From positions 1 through 64,000 of the forward strand of contig JANQSO010000003.1 of NCBI GenBank assembly GCA_028284005.1: 64,000 nucleotides of DNA, read 5' to 3'. The notes below the pieces were generated by a model. It was given only the letters and a program-made list of their open reading frames with translations, did no database searches and was not told the DNA's origin. The translations under genes and the position numbers were made by a program. Below, one piece after another: positions 38,216 to 47,047 of this stretch. Position 1 is the stretch's first letter, and each line of letters begins with the position of its first letter. Source of the DNA: Flavobacteriaceae bacterium. Its GTDB lineage: Bacteria; Bacteroidota; Bacteroidia; Flavobacteriales; Flavobacteriaceae.

Positions 38216-39781
38216 ATGAACAAAAAGCTATTTGCAGTCCTTATAGCCTTAATGACGCTATCATTATTGGGTATTATTTTTGTTCAGGGATATTGGATCA
38301 CCAATTCGTATCAAACAAAAGAGGATCAGTTTACATTTAATGTCCAGCAAACACTTTTATCTGTGTCCAAAAAGATACAGATACGTGAGATCGAGGACTA
38401 TTATAATATCTACAGTGGTTATGTAGATAGTATTGATGTCCCGGACAATGTAAACTTCAGTGAGTTAATTTATACTACCAGCAATGATAGGAACAATGAG
38501 ACCTATATATTTTCCGATGGTATTTTGGAAGAGGATTATAAACTTTCTTCCAATTTTTTGGATACTGAAATAGATTCTATACGATTTAAAAAAATAACAA
38601 ATAAAAAAAGTACTACGAAAGTGGTCACGGGAGTAGATGGAAGCGGCATCACATCCGAAACTAAAATAGAATCTTTTAGCAGGTTAAAAGATTATGAGCG
38701 AAAGCAATTTGAAGAAGCTTTCAAGAATATTTCTGCTAAAACCCCAATTCACAAACGTGTAAGTGCTGCCGAGATAGAGAAAGAGCTTACCAAAGAGTTA
38801 AGAGGAAGAGGGGTCGCTTCAAAATTTGAGTTTGCAGTGTATAGCAATAACCTGGCTACAAAAATAAAGTCTAAGAACTTTGAACTAAAGGGGGATACTA
38901 CTTATGAGGTTCCCCTATTTACAAATGAAGAATTGAAAACAAATTATACGTTATATGTGAATTTCCTGGGAAAAGAAAAAGAAGTGCTCAATTCTATTTT
39001 AGGGATGGCAATGCTTTCTTTGATCTTTACAAGTGTGATTATACTTGCATATTCCAGTGCATTGTCCCAATTATTCAGGCAACGACAGATCTCTCAGATA
39101 AAATCAGATTTTATCAATAACATGACACATGAGTTTAAAACCCCAATCGCTACCATAAACCTTGCTCTGGATGCTTTAAAGAACCCTAAAGTAAAAGATG
39201 ACAAAGAGTTTTTGGGGCGTTATCTGGGAATGATACGAGATGAGAATAGGAGAATGCATGCCCAGGTAGAAAACGTCTTGCGTATCTCGAAATTGGAAAA
39301 GAACGAACTTGATCTGCCAAAAGAAAGATTGAAGTTACATGATATCCTGGAGACATCAATTTCGCATGTTGGACTTATGGTAGAAGACCGGGGAGGGTAT
39401 ATAGAAACACATTTGGGAGCTTTAAAGTCTTCTGTTCTGGCTAACGAATCACATTTAACAAATGTGATTGTAAATATTTTGGACAATGCCATTAAATATT
39501 CGGATGAAAGTCCGAAAATCGATATTTATACCGAAAATGTAAAAGACAATATTATTTTAAAAATACGAGACCAGGGGATGGGGATGAGTAAAGCGGTTCA
39601 AAAAAGAATTTTTGAAAAATTTTATAGAGAATCGACCGGAGACATTCATAATGTTAAAGGACATGGCCTCGGACTTGCATACGTAAAGCGTATACTTGAT
39701 GATCATGACGGAGAGATCTACGTAGAAAGCGAAAAGGGGAAAGGGAGTACATTTATTATAAAACTACACTTAATATCTTAA
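38216..39781 (+). CDS. rprX: Membrane sensor histidine kinase, RprX-like
   Basis: A 521-residue kinase with a transmembrane segment at about 4-26, a periplasmic sensor of about 230 residues, a second transmembrane segment near 258-280 and the cytoplasmic transmitter. His305 in NNMTHEFKTPIATI is the phosphoacceptor; the ATPase part has the N box (NVIVNILDNAIKYS), RDQGMGM and GHGLGLAYV. No HAMP domain is evident between TM2 and the H box. The signal is unknown. The response regulator follows 3 bases later. RprX is the closest familiar Bacteroidota name; the symbol is tentative. Confidence 0.87.
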   Translation: MNKKLFAVLIALMTLSLLGIIFVQGYWITNSYQTKEDQFTFNVQQTLLSVSKKIQIREIEDYYNIYSGYVDSIDVPDNVNFSELIYTTSNDRNNETYIFSDGILEEDYKLSSNFLDTEIDSIRFKKITNKKSTTKVVTGVDGSGITSETKIESFSRLKDYERKQFEEAFKNISAKTPIHKRVSAAEIEKELTKELRGRGVASKFEFAVYSNNLATKIKSKNFELKGDTTYEVPLFTNEELKTNYTLYVNFLGKEKEVLNSILGMAMLSLIFTSVIILAYSSALSQLFRQRQISQIKSDFINNMTHEFKTPIATINLALDALKNPKVKDDKEFLGRYLGMIRDENRRMHAQVENVLRISKLEKNELDLPKERLKLHDILETSISHVGLMVEDRGGYIETHLGALKSSVLANESHLTNVIVNILDNAIKYSDESPKIDIYTENVKDNIILKIRDQGMGMSKAVQKRIFEKFYRESTGDIHNVKGHGLGLAYVKRILDDHDGEIYVESEKGKGSTFIIKLHLIS

Positions 39782-39784
39782 ATT

Positions 39785-40501
39785 ATGGAAACAGAAAACA
39801 AAAAGATTCTTCTAGTAGAAGACGATCCAAACTTTGGAACGGTACTTAAAGATTACCTTGCAATGAACGACTATCAGGTTACTCATGCCAAGAATGGAAT
39901 GGAAGGTTTTGAAAAATTCAAAAAAGACGATTTCGACCTTTGTATTCTCGACGTAATGATGCCTTATAAGGATGGTTTTACACTTGCAAAAGAAATTCGT
40001 GAAAAGAATGAAGATGTACCTATCATTTTTCTAACTGCCAAGGCAATGAAAGAAGATGTATTAAAAGGATACAAAGTAGGTGCGGATGATTACCTTAATA
40101 AGCCTTTTGACAGTGAAGTTCTTTTAATGAAAATAAAGGCTATTATACAGCGCAAGGCAACAGATTCTATTGCAGACAGTAAACAATTTGAATTTAACAT
40201 TGGTAACTTTCATTTGAACTCGAAATTGCGTTTCCTTACCTATAAAAAAGAAAGCCCATCCAAGCTTTCACCTAAAGAAAATGAATTGCTGCGCCTGCTT
40301 GCATTACATAAGAACGATCTAATGCCCCGCGAGTTGGCTTTGACGAAAATTTGGAGAGATGACAATTATTTTACTTCCCGAAGCATGGATGTATATATTG
40401 CTAAACTTCGTAAGTATTTAAGCAAAGATGACGGTGTGGAAATAATTAATATTCATGGAGAAGGATTTCGTTTGGTGGTGAAAGATGAAGTAGACCAATA
40501 A
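39785..40501 (+). CDS. rprY: OmpR-family response regulator, RprY-like
   Basis: A 238-residue transcription regulator with a receiver domain (acidic pocket EDD at 12-14, phosphorylated Asp56 in CILDVMMP, Lys106 in LNKPF) and a C-terminal winged helix from about 140 with LSPKENELLRLLALHKND and RSMDVYIAKLRKYLSKD. It is the cognate partner of the kinase upstream. Its target genes cannot be read from the sequence, though the inverted repeat before the operon is a candidate site. Confidence 0.9.
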   Translation: METENKKILLVEDDPNFGTVLKDYLAMNDYQVTHAKNGMEGFEKFKKDDFDLCILDVMMPYKDGFTLAKEIREKNEDVPIIFLTAKAMKEDVLKGYKVGADDYLNKPFDSEVLLMKIKAIIQRKATDSIADSKQFEFNIGNFHLNSKLRFLTYKKESPSKLSPKENELLRLLALHKNDLMPRELALTKIWRDDNYFTSRSMDVYIAKLRKYLSKDDGVEIINIHGEGFRLVVKDEVDQ

Positions 40502-40534
40502 TTTGAGTATATAATTAAGTGTAAAAGATCCTTT

Positions 40535-41452
40535 TTAAAGAACTTTTTCCCCTTTTATGTAAGCAATGATTTCCGAAACATTTGTAAGATAATCAAACCA
40601 CCGAATTGCTTCATTTTTACCAAACCACGTAATTTGCCTTTTGGCAAAACGACGTGTGTTTTTCTTGATTTCTTCAATAGCTTTTTCCTTGGAGATACTA
40701 CCATCAAGATATTGAAAAAGTTCTCTGTAGCCTACTGTTTGTAATGCATTCAGGTTTTTATGTCGAAACAGCCCTTTAGCTTCTTCTATTAAACCTTCGG
40801 AAATCATTTTATCCACACGTAGGTTGATTCGATCGTAAATAACCTCCCTTTCGGCCGTTAGCCCTATATACAATGTTTCAAAGTATCGGGTTGAGGTATC
40901 TTTTTTCAGAAAGGAAGAATAGGGTTTCCCGGACCCCCTGTAAATTTCTAATGCACGAATGATCCTATGTGCGTTGTGAATGTCAACCTTTTTATAATAT
41001 TCCGCATCTACTTCAGCGAGTTCTTTTTGTAAAGGCTCGATCCCATTCAATTCAAATTCAGCATTTAATTGTGTCCTGATCTCTATGGGAACCACAGGAA
41101 ATTCATCCAGTCCCTTAATTATGGCATCTACATACAGACCGGAGCCTCCAACCATTACAACAATAGGGTTTTTCTTAAATAATTCTTCGAGTTTTCGAAG
41201 AGCTTCTTTCTCAAAATCTCCAACGCTGTAGGGTTCAAAAATACTTTTATCCTGAATGAAATGATGCGGGACGGCGGCTAATTCTTCAGCAGAAGGAACA
41301 GCAGTGCCAATGGACATTTCCTTAAAGAATTGACGGGAATCTGCAGAGATTATTTCAGCAGTAAAGGCCTTTGCAACTTTAATGGCAAGGGAGGTTTTAC
41401 CTATTGCGGTAGGGCCTACAATACAAATGAGCAATGGTTTTTGTAGCGCCAT
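40535..41452 (-). CDS. miaA: tRNA dimethylallyltransferase MiaA
   Basis: Adds an isopentenyl group to A37 of tRNAs that read codons starting with U. The 305-residue protein has the P-loop IVGPTAIGKTSLAI, EIISADSRQFFKEMSIGTA (DSRQ), and the later ARKRQITWFGK-type motif RRFAKRQITWFGKNEAIRW. It is convergent with rprY and starts at the base where the ion-channel gene ends. Confidence 0.95.
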   Translation of the reverse strand: MALQKPLLICIVGPTAIGKTSLAIKVAKAFTAEIISADSRQFFKEMSIGTAVPSAEELAAVPHHFIQDKSIFEPYSVGDFEKEALRKLEELFKKNPIVVMVGGSGLYVDAIIKGLDEFPVVPIEIRTQLNAEFELNGIEPLQKELAEVDAEYYKKVDIHNAHRIIRALEIYRGSGKPYSSFLKKDTSTRYFETLYIGLTAEREVIYDRINLRVDKMISEGLIEEAKGLFRHKNLNALQTVGYRELFQYLDGSISKEKAIEEIKKNTRRFAKRQITWFGKNEAIRWFDYLTNVSEIIAYIKGEKVL

Positions 41453-42291
41453 TAAAATTCATTTTCTTCGGGATGTAATATTTTACCACATTTATGGCAA
41501 AACTCTGCATCGTCTCTATGTTTTGTGGATCCGCAATTGTTACACGAGAATGTATTTACATGAACATAATCACTGCTTTTCGCATACTCCGCACTAACAA
41601 TACCGGTAGGCACCGCAATGATCCCATACCCCAGGATCATAATGATACTGGCTACAAACTGGCCAAACGGTGTTGCAGGTGAGATATCACCATACCCTAC
41701 TGTAGTAAGGGTTACAATACACCAATAAACACTTTGTGGAATACTAACAAAACCACTTTCTTCGCCTTCTATAAGATACATGAGCGTACCGGAGATGATT
41801 GAAATTATCAGGACAGCAAACAGAAATATGAATATTTTTGCCCTACTGTCCCTTAGGGCTTTTACCAGTTTGTTTGATTCGCCAACATAACGGGTTATTT
41901 TTAATATTCTAAACACTCTTAGTAAGCGGAAGGCCCTTACCGTGAGCAGATAACTACTTCCTGCCAATATAAAAGAGAGATAAAGCGGAATGGTGGATAG
42001 AAAATCAATAATTCCATAGAAACTGAAAATATAATTTGCCGGCTTTTTAATGGTAATGATACGAGCAATGTATTCGAAAGTAAAGAAAATGGTGATAACC
42101 CATTCACCTATGTACAATACATCATGAAATTTTTCATCTATTGTTTTTACACTTTCCATCATTACAAATACAACACTCAGTAAGATCAATATGAGCAAAA
42201 CAACATCAAACAGTTTTCCTAATGGAGTATCTGCTTCATGGATAATGATGTGTAATTTTTGTCGCCAGCTACTTTTTTTATTTGGTTCCAA
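41452..42291 (-). CDS. Voltage-gated potassium channel with C-terminal zinc ribbon
   Basis: A 279-residue six-segment cation channel. S4 carries spaced basic residues (RAFRLLRVFRILKITRYV, about 118-135), the pore helix and filter read CIVTLTTVGYGDISP (about 190-204), and S6 follows (IIMILGYGIIAVPTG). The TVGYGD filter predicts K+ selectivity. After S6 the tail has two C-x2-C pairs (CNNCGSTKHRDDAEFCHKCG), a zinc-ribbon-like module that may bind metal or a partner. The stop overlaps the miaA start by one base. Confidence 0.88.
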   Translation of the reverse strand: MEPNKKSSWRQKLHIIIHEADTPLGKLFDVVLLILILLSVVFVMMESVKTIDEKFHDVLYIGEWVITIFFTFEYIARIITIKKPANYIFSFYGIIDFLSTIPLYLSFILAGSSYLLTVRAFRLLRVFRILKITRYVGESNKLVKALRDSRAKIFIFLFAVLIISIISGTLMYLIEGEESGFVSIPQSVYWCIVTLTTVGYGDISPATPFGQFVASIIMILGYGIIAVPTGIVSAEYAKSSDYVHVNTFSCNNCGSTKHRDDAEFCHKCGKILHPEENEF

Positions 42292-42333
42292 GAGGATTTA
42301 TGTTTAAAGTTCTATAAAATTAAACAACTTTAT

Positions 42334-43713
42334 TTACATAGTTGCTTCTTGTGGTAGATTTACAATCTTCAAAACCTTATTTTTTCTTAGGTAACTTTGA
42401 ATTATATGCTGTGAATCCCGATTGTTTTCCATTGGGCTGATAATGGATTTTAAAATTTCGGGATTATTGATCTGGTAGTTCAGATTGTAAAAACCAAACC
42501 CTTTGTAGATCCCATTTTCTATTAGAATCACCGAACGTTCATCTACATCCCGTCCTTTATCAATGATAAGCATGTGGCTATTCTCGTAACTGTTCTTTTC
42601 TAAGAAGACCTGTACACGGCCATTGTATTCTTCAACCGGCTCTTCTTTTATACAGGCACCATAGCATTCTTTAATGCTATAGGAAAAGCAACCGTGCTCC
42701 GTTTGGTACAAACCCGTAAGTTTTTGACACAATTGATTTTCTTCTGTTATTTTGAATAAGACAGATTTTGCCTGTTGATAATTGGTAAACGTCGTAATCG
42801 ATTTTTTTCGGGCATCTGCTTTTTCGATCTTTAAATTAATATAACCGTCTTTGTCTACAAAAGATGCTAGTTGATAATTGAACAGGGTTCTACGCAAAGC
42901 ACGGTTAAAAACCGGCTTGTTTCGTTTTATTTCTTCACTTTCTTTTAATTGGGCGATCAGGTCGTTTCCAGTTTCTTCATAGCTAACTGCCGCTACTTCC
43001 AATTGAATTTTTTTCGACTTCCTGTTGTCATTGGTAAAATGTTGTGTTAGCCGCTTCTTAATATTTTTACTTTTACCAATATAGATAATTGTTCCATCTG
43101 CTTTGTGCATATAGTAAACACCGGTAGCGGAAGGAGCTGTTTCGATAATATCCAATAATTTAGGCTCTAATTGCCGCTTAGGGTCCTTTCTAACATGTTT
43201 AGTGATGATCTCTTTGGCAGTATCCTTGGCCAGCAACATTTTAAACAGGGAAACTGTAGCCTTTGCATCCCCTTGAGCACGGTGGCGGTCACTTAAAGGA
43301 ATTCCAAGAGAACGCACCAATTTACCCAGGCTATAGGAGGGAAGGTCCGGCATTAATTTTTTAGATAGTTCTACAGTACAAAGCGTGTTCATTTCGAATG
43401 GATACCCTAATCTGTCAAATTCTGTTGTCAAGATCCGGTTATCAAATTGAGCATTGTGTGCAACTAAGACACAACCATCTGTAATTTCTATGATACGTTT
43501 TGCGACTTCATAGAATTTAGGAGCGTTCCGAAGCATTTCAGTAGTGATTCCGGTAAGGTTTACTACAAAGGGCTGAATTCTGCGTTCAGGATTGATCAGG
43601 CTACAGAACTGGTCGACTATCTTGTGCCCGTCAAAACGGTAAATGGCAATTTCGGTAATTCCTTCTTCATTATATTTTCCACCGGTAGTCTCTATATCTA
43701 GAATTGCGTACAT
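42334..43713 (-). CDS. DnaQ-like exonuclease fused to a GIY-YIG nuclease domain
   Basis: A 459-residue protein. The N-terminal about 170 residues are a DEDDh exonuclease: AILDIETTG, VAHNAQFDNRIL and HRAQGDAKAT contain the acidic residues and the His. Near residue 200 a UvrC/Cho-type GIY-YIG domain begins (TGVYYMHKADGTIIYIGKSKNIKKRL). The C-terminal half is similar to the region after GIY-YIG in Cho-like proteins and has no UvrBC or HhH module that I can see. It may act in repair; the partner is unknown. Starts 34 bases after yggS. Confidence 0.88.
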   Translation of the reverse strand: MYAILDIETTGGKYNEEGITEIAIYRFDGHKIVDQFCSLINPERRIQPFVVNLTGITTEMLRNAPKFYEVAKRIIEITDGCVLVAHNAQFDNRILTTEFDRLGYPFEMNTLCTVELSKKLMPDLPSYSLGKLVRSLGIPLSDRHRAQGDAKATVSLFKMLLAKDTAKEIITKHVRKDPKRQLEPKLLDIIETAPSATGVYYMHKADGTIIYIGKSKNIKKRLTQHFTNDNRKSKKIQLEVAAVSYEETGNDLIAQLKESEEIKRNKPVFNRALRRTLFNYQLASFVDKDGYINLKIEKADARKKSITTFTNYQQAKSVLFKITEENQLCQKLTGLYQTEHGCFSYSIKECYGACIKEEPVEEYNGRVQVFLEKNSYENSHMLIIDKGRDVDERSVILIENGIYKGFGFYNLNYQINNPEILKSIISPMENNRDSQHIIQSYLRKNKVLKIVNLPQEATM

Positions 43714-43746
43714 CTATAAACTGGGGTTCAATTTTTTTTTGTCAAG

Positions 43747-44403
43747 TTACGAATAATTACGAGCACCAAAAATTGCACTACCAACCCGAACCATATTACT
43801 ACCATGTTCGATAGCCAAAAGGTAGTCACCGCTCATCCCCATAGAAAGAATTGTAAAACCATATTTTTGTTGAAGAGAATCGTAATATGTCTTTAATTTC
43901 TGAAACTCGGCAGTCACCTGAGCTTTATTGTCTGTAAAACTGGACATTCCCATAAAGCCAACTATTCTTATATGCTGAAAACTTTTTATTTCTTCCGAAG
44001 CCAAAACATCCATAGCATCGGTTTCGGTCATTCCAAACTTGGTATCCTCCCTGGCAATTTTTATCTGAAGCAGGCAGTCGATCACCCGGTCATTTTTTTC
44101 GGCTTGTTTATTAATTTCCCGCAATAATTTTAAACTATCCACCGCATGTATTAAACTCACAAAAGGTGCCATATATTTTACCTTATTGCGCTGCACATGC
44201 CCTATCATATGCCACTCCACATCCTTAGGCATCTCTTTCCATTTGGCTTCCATCTCCTGAATTTTATTTTCACCAAATACATGTTGCCCGGCTTCATAGG
44301 CCTGCATCAGGTCACTTACAGGTTTTGTCTTGGAAACGGCAATGAGAGTTACATTTTCCGGAAGCTTACTCTTTATTTCTTTTATATTTTCTGAAATGGA
44401 CAT
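43747..44403 (-). CDS. yggS: YggS-family pyridoxal phosphate homeostasis protein
   Basis: A 218-residue TIM-barrel PLP-binding protein with the Lys in TLIAVSKTKPVSDL (about 20-33), FGENKIQEMEAKW, WHMIGHVQRNKVK and MGMSGDYLLAIEHGSNMVRVGSAIFGARN at the end. It keeps the free PLP and amino acid pools in balance. I start it at the ATG at 44403 (MSISENIKEIK); the longer frame enters the upstream DUF1015 gene, which stops 2 bases earlier. Confidence 0.94.
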   Translation of the reverse strand: MSISENIKEIKSKLPENVTLIAVSKTKPVSDLMQAYEAGQHVFGENKIQEMEAKWKEMPKDVEWHMIGHVQRNKVKYMAPFVSLIHAVDSLKLLREINKQAEKNDRVIDCLLQIKIAREDTKFGMTETDAMDVLASEEIKSFQHIRIVGFMGMSSFTDNKAQVTAEFQKLKTYYDSLQQKYGFTILSMGMSGDYLLAIEHGSNMVRVGSAIFGARNYS

Positions 44404-44404
44404 C

Positions 44405-45643
44405 TTAAAATTCATAGATAGTAACTCCGCTACGAAGTTTTGGTTCAATATACGTACTTTTAGGCGGCATTTTTAAACCTTCATCTGCAATTTGTTTCAT
44501 CTCATCGGTTGTCACCGGCAACAATCCAAAACCTACTGTGAAGTCAGAATTATCCACCAGCATTTTAACATACGCCAGGTCATTTTTACCATGCGTATAG
44601 GAAATACGTTGATCATTGCGTACATCTTCAATACCTAAAATGGGATTTAAAATAGTGGTAAAGAGAATTTGCGTGTCCAAAGCATCTAAGGCATTGTTGA
44701 TGGTATAATTATTCTTCCGAAGGTATAACGAATAGAATTCACCATCCAGATACATACTAAAATGGTGCTTTTTGGAAGGTTTATAGTACTCTAATCCTCT
44801 ATTCTCAATACGAAACATACTATCTAGTTGTATAAGAAAAGACTCTTTACTTAATCCGTTAAGGTCTTTTACCAAGCGATTAAACTCATAGATCTTCAGG
44901 TCGCTTTCCGGAATAAGATAGCTCATAAAAAAATTATAGGCCTCTTCCCCGGTATGATCCTTATTTTCAGATCCCAGGTCTTTTGCCAGTAAATAAGAGG
45001 AAGCAGAACGATGGTGGCCATCTGCAATGTACAGGGATTCCATTGCAGCGAACTCTTCTGTAATTTGCCGGATAATATTTTTGTCATCTATGTTCCATAG
45101 GTAGTGTGTATCCCTGTAAGTGGTAGTAAATTCATATTCGGCTCTGTCCCGCATTACCGTTTTTATAAGGGAGTCCAACACATCATTATCGGGGTAGGTG
45201 AGAAGTACAGGTTCGGCGTTAAACCCAACGGTTTTTAAATATTTTTCAAAGAGTATCTCTTTGTATTCCAATGTATCCTCATGCTTTTTGATCACATTGT
45301 CCTCATAATCCTTGGCACTGGCAGCTGCAACAATCCCATTGAATTCTAATCCGTCTCTGTTTACGATCTTGTAGATGTAAAACGAAGGGTTTTCATCCTG
45401 TATGAAGTTAATATCTTCTTTGAATTCCTGATACCGGTTCCTTACCAGATTATAACGCTCTTTACCCGTAGTCTCTTTATGGTAACGGTAGCCCGGATTA
45501 ACAATATGCAAAAACGAAAAAGGATTGTCCCGCAATCGTGCTTCCCTTTCGGCAGGAGTATAACTTTCATAAGATCTTGATGCGATCAGGCTTACCTTAT
45601 CTCGTGTTGGACGTACAGCTCTAAAAGGAATTATTTTTGCCAT
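44405..45643 (-). CDS. DUF1015 family protein
   Basis: A 412-residue soluble protein with the N-terminal MAKIIPFRAVRPTRDKVSLIASRSYESY, a central YIADGHHRSASSYLLA and a C-terminal YTHGKNDLAYVKMLVDNSDFTVGFGLLPVTTDEM. The ADGHHR motif is diagnostic of DUF1015 (SerC-like kinase-associated proteins in some annotations); the biochemical role is unproven. A heptamer repeat array lies immediately upstream of its start, and yggS follows after one base. Confidence 0.85.
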   Translation of the reverse strand: MAKIIPFRAVRPTRDKVSLIASRSYESYTPAEREARLRDNPFSFLHIVNPGYRYHKETTGKERYNLVRNRYQEFKEDINFIQDENPSFYIYKIVNRDGLEFNGIVAAASAKDYEDNVIKKHEDTLEYKEILFEKYLKTVGFNAEPVLLTYPDNDVLDSLIKTVMRDRAEYEFTTTYRDTHYLWNIDDKNIIRQITEEFAAMESLYIADGHHRSASSYLLAKDLGSENKDHTGEEAYNFFMSYLIPESDLKIYEFNRLVKDLNGLSKESFLIQLDSMFRIENRGLEYYKPSKKHHFSMYLDGEFYSLYLRKNNYTINNALDALDTQILFTTILNPILGIEDVRNDQRISYTHGKNDLAYVKMLVDNSDFTVGFGLLPVTTDEMKQIADEGLKMPPKSTYIEPKLRSGVTIYEF

Positions 45644-45652
45644 TTTTTATTT

Positions 45653-45715
45653 AAGTATTCAGTAATCAGTATTCAGTAATCAGTAATCAGTAATCAGTAA
45701 TCAGTAATCAGTAAT
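45653..45715. repeat. CAGTAAT heptamer tandem array
   Basis: Eight consecutive 7-base units from 45660 to 45715, all CAGTAAT except the second (CAGTATT), preceded by a degenerate unit (AAGTATT, 45653-45659). It lies 10 bases upstream of the DUF1015 start and 6 bases from the four-helix-bundle stop. Copy number could vary by slippage. Confidence 0.9.
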
Positions 45716-45721
45716 GAACAA

Positions 45722-46102
45722 TTAGTGATTAGGAGGATTCTTTGCTCCAAATTTTTCAGGATTCAATATCATATAATTTATAAGCTTACCTACTTCTTCA
45801 CTAACAGAGAATAGCTCTAAATATGTACTCTCTGAAATATAATTGCATTTGTAAGAGAACTCAAGCCAAGTTTGTGTTTCAGAATTTTCAGCGTCACTAT
45901 CTGTCAACTTACTTTTAAAATGTTTCGGATATATTCTTTTTCTATATGCTTCAGAGATATTGGCAGAAACACTTCTGGATGATCTTCTTATTTGATCTGT
46001 TAATGAGTAAGTTTCTTCTTTTGGGAATGACTTTGAGATCTCAAATATCTTCATAGCCAAATCGACAGATTTTTGGTACGCAAGTAATTCTTGAAATTTC
46101 AT
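45722..46102 (-). CDS. Four-helix-bundle protein, 23S rRNA intervening-sequence family
   Basis: A 126-residue helical protein beginning MKFQELLAYQKSVDLAMKIFEISKSFPKEETYSLTDQ, with RRSSRSVSANISEAYRKR in the middle and YKCNYISESTYLELFSVSEEVGKLINYMI near the end. This is the IVP/S23 family, first found in insertions in 23S rRNA genes and related in fold to the Avd protein of diversity-generating retroelements. Here it is not in an rRNA gene. Heptamer arrays lie on both sides, suggesting an inserted unit. Function unknown. Confidence 0.88.
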   Translation of the reverse strand: MKFQELLAYQKSVDLAMKIFEISKSFPKEETYSLTDQIRRSSRSVSANISEAYRKRIYPKHFKSKLTDSDAENSETQTWLEFSYKCNYISESTYLELFSVSEEVGKLINYMILNPEKFGAKNPPNH

Positions 46103-46122
46103 TATTCTTTTTAAATTCTAAT

Positions 46123-46140
46123 CACTTAGCACTTAGCACT
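46123..46140. repeat. CACTTAG heptamer repeat, 2.6 copies
   Basis: CACTTAG occurs twice in tandem and is followed by CACT. It is 20 bases upstream of the four-helix-bundle start, opposite the longer CAGTAAT array. Confidence 0.7.
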
Positions 46141-46156
46141 GCCTACTATTTCCAAC

Positions 46157-47047
46157 TTACTTTGAGAATTGCGAAGAAACCTTCTCTGCTCTTCGACTTT
46201 CACTATAATCATAAAAACCTTCACCGCTTTTTACCCCTAATTTGCCGGCCATCACCATATTGACCAATAAGGGGCAAGGTGCGTATTTTGGATTTTTAAA
46301 ACCGTTGTACATTACCTTCAAGATAGAAAGACAAACATCCAGTCCAATAAAATCGGCTAATTGTAAAGGCCCCATAGGGTGTGCCATTCCCAGTTTCATA
46401 ACAGTATCAATTTCTTCTACCCCTGCAACTCCATTGTACAATGTTTCAATAGCTTCGTTGATCATGGGCATTAGGATACGATTGGCCACAAAACCCGGAT
46501 AATCGTTTACTTCTACAGGAACTTTCAGCAATTTTTCCGAAATCTCTTTTACGGTTGTGTAAGTTTGATCACTGGTACTATAGCCTTTAATGATCTCAAC
46601 CAGTTTCATGATAGGTACCGGGTTCATGAAGTGCATTCCTATGACCATCCCTGGACGGGAAGTGACAGCTGCGATCTCTGTAATTGAAATAGAGGATGTA
46701 TTACTCGCCAAAATAGTGTCTTCCGGACAAAACTTATCGAGGTCTTTAAAGATTTTCAGCTTTAGGTCGATATTTTCGGTAGCGGCTTCTACAACCAGGC
46801 TTGCATATTCTACACCTTCTTCAAGACTGGTGTAGGTAGTAATATTGTTTAGCGTGCGTTGCTTGTCTTCTTCAGTGATCTTTTCTTTGGCTACCATTCT
46901 GTCCAGATTCTTGGTAATGGTCGCTATTCCTTTATCCAAAGAGGCTTGTGAAATATCAATTAATTGTACTTTATAATCAAATTGAGCAAAAGTATGTGCA
47001 ATTCCGTTGCCCATAGTTCCAGCTCCTATTACTGCTACGTTTTTCAT
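46157..47047 (-). CDS. 3-hydroxybutyryl-CoA dehydrogenase
   Basis: NAD(P)-dependent oxidation of 3-hydroxyacyl-CoA. The 296-residue protein has the Rossmann motif VAVIGAGTMGNGIAHTFAQFD, the catalytic His region GMHFMNPVPIMKLVEII, the family stretch DYPGFVANRILMPMINEAIE, and PMGPLQLADFIGLDVCLSI. The start overlaps the stop of the Gfo/Idh/MocA gene by four bases. It could serve beta-oxidation or polyhydroxybutyrate metabolism; nothing nearby decides. Confidence 0.92.
   Translation of the reverse strand: MKNVAVIGAGTMGNGIAHTFAQFDYKVQLIDISQASLDKGIATITKNLDRMVAKEKITEEDKQRTLNNITTYTSLEEGVEYASLVVEAATENIDLKLKIFKDLDKFCPEDTILASNTSSISITEIAAVTSRPGMVIGMHFMNPVPIMKLVEIIKGYSTSDQTYTTVKEISEKLLKVPVEVNDYPGFVANRILMPMINEAIETLYNGVAGVEEIDTVMKLGMAHPMGPLQLADFIGLDVCLSILKVMYNGFKNPKYAPCPLLVNMVMAGKLGVKSGEGFYDYSESRRAEKVSSQFSK

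Noticed and set aside
40523-40547. Convergent terminator between rprY and miaA
   Set aside because: The stem has two mismatches within 11 pairs and no clear T-tract, so it is left out of the features.
45653-45715. CRISPR array
   Set aside because: The unit is only 7 bases with no spacers and no cas genes in the window.
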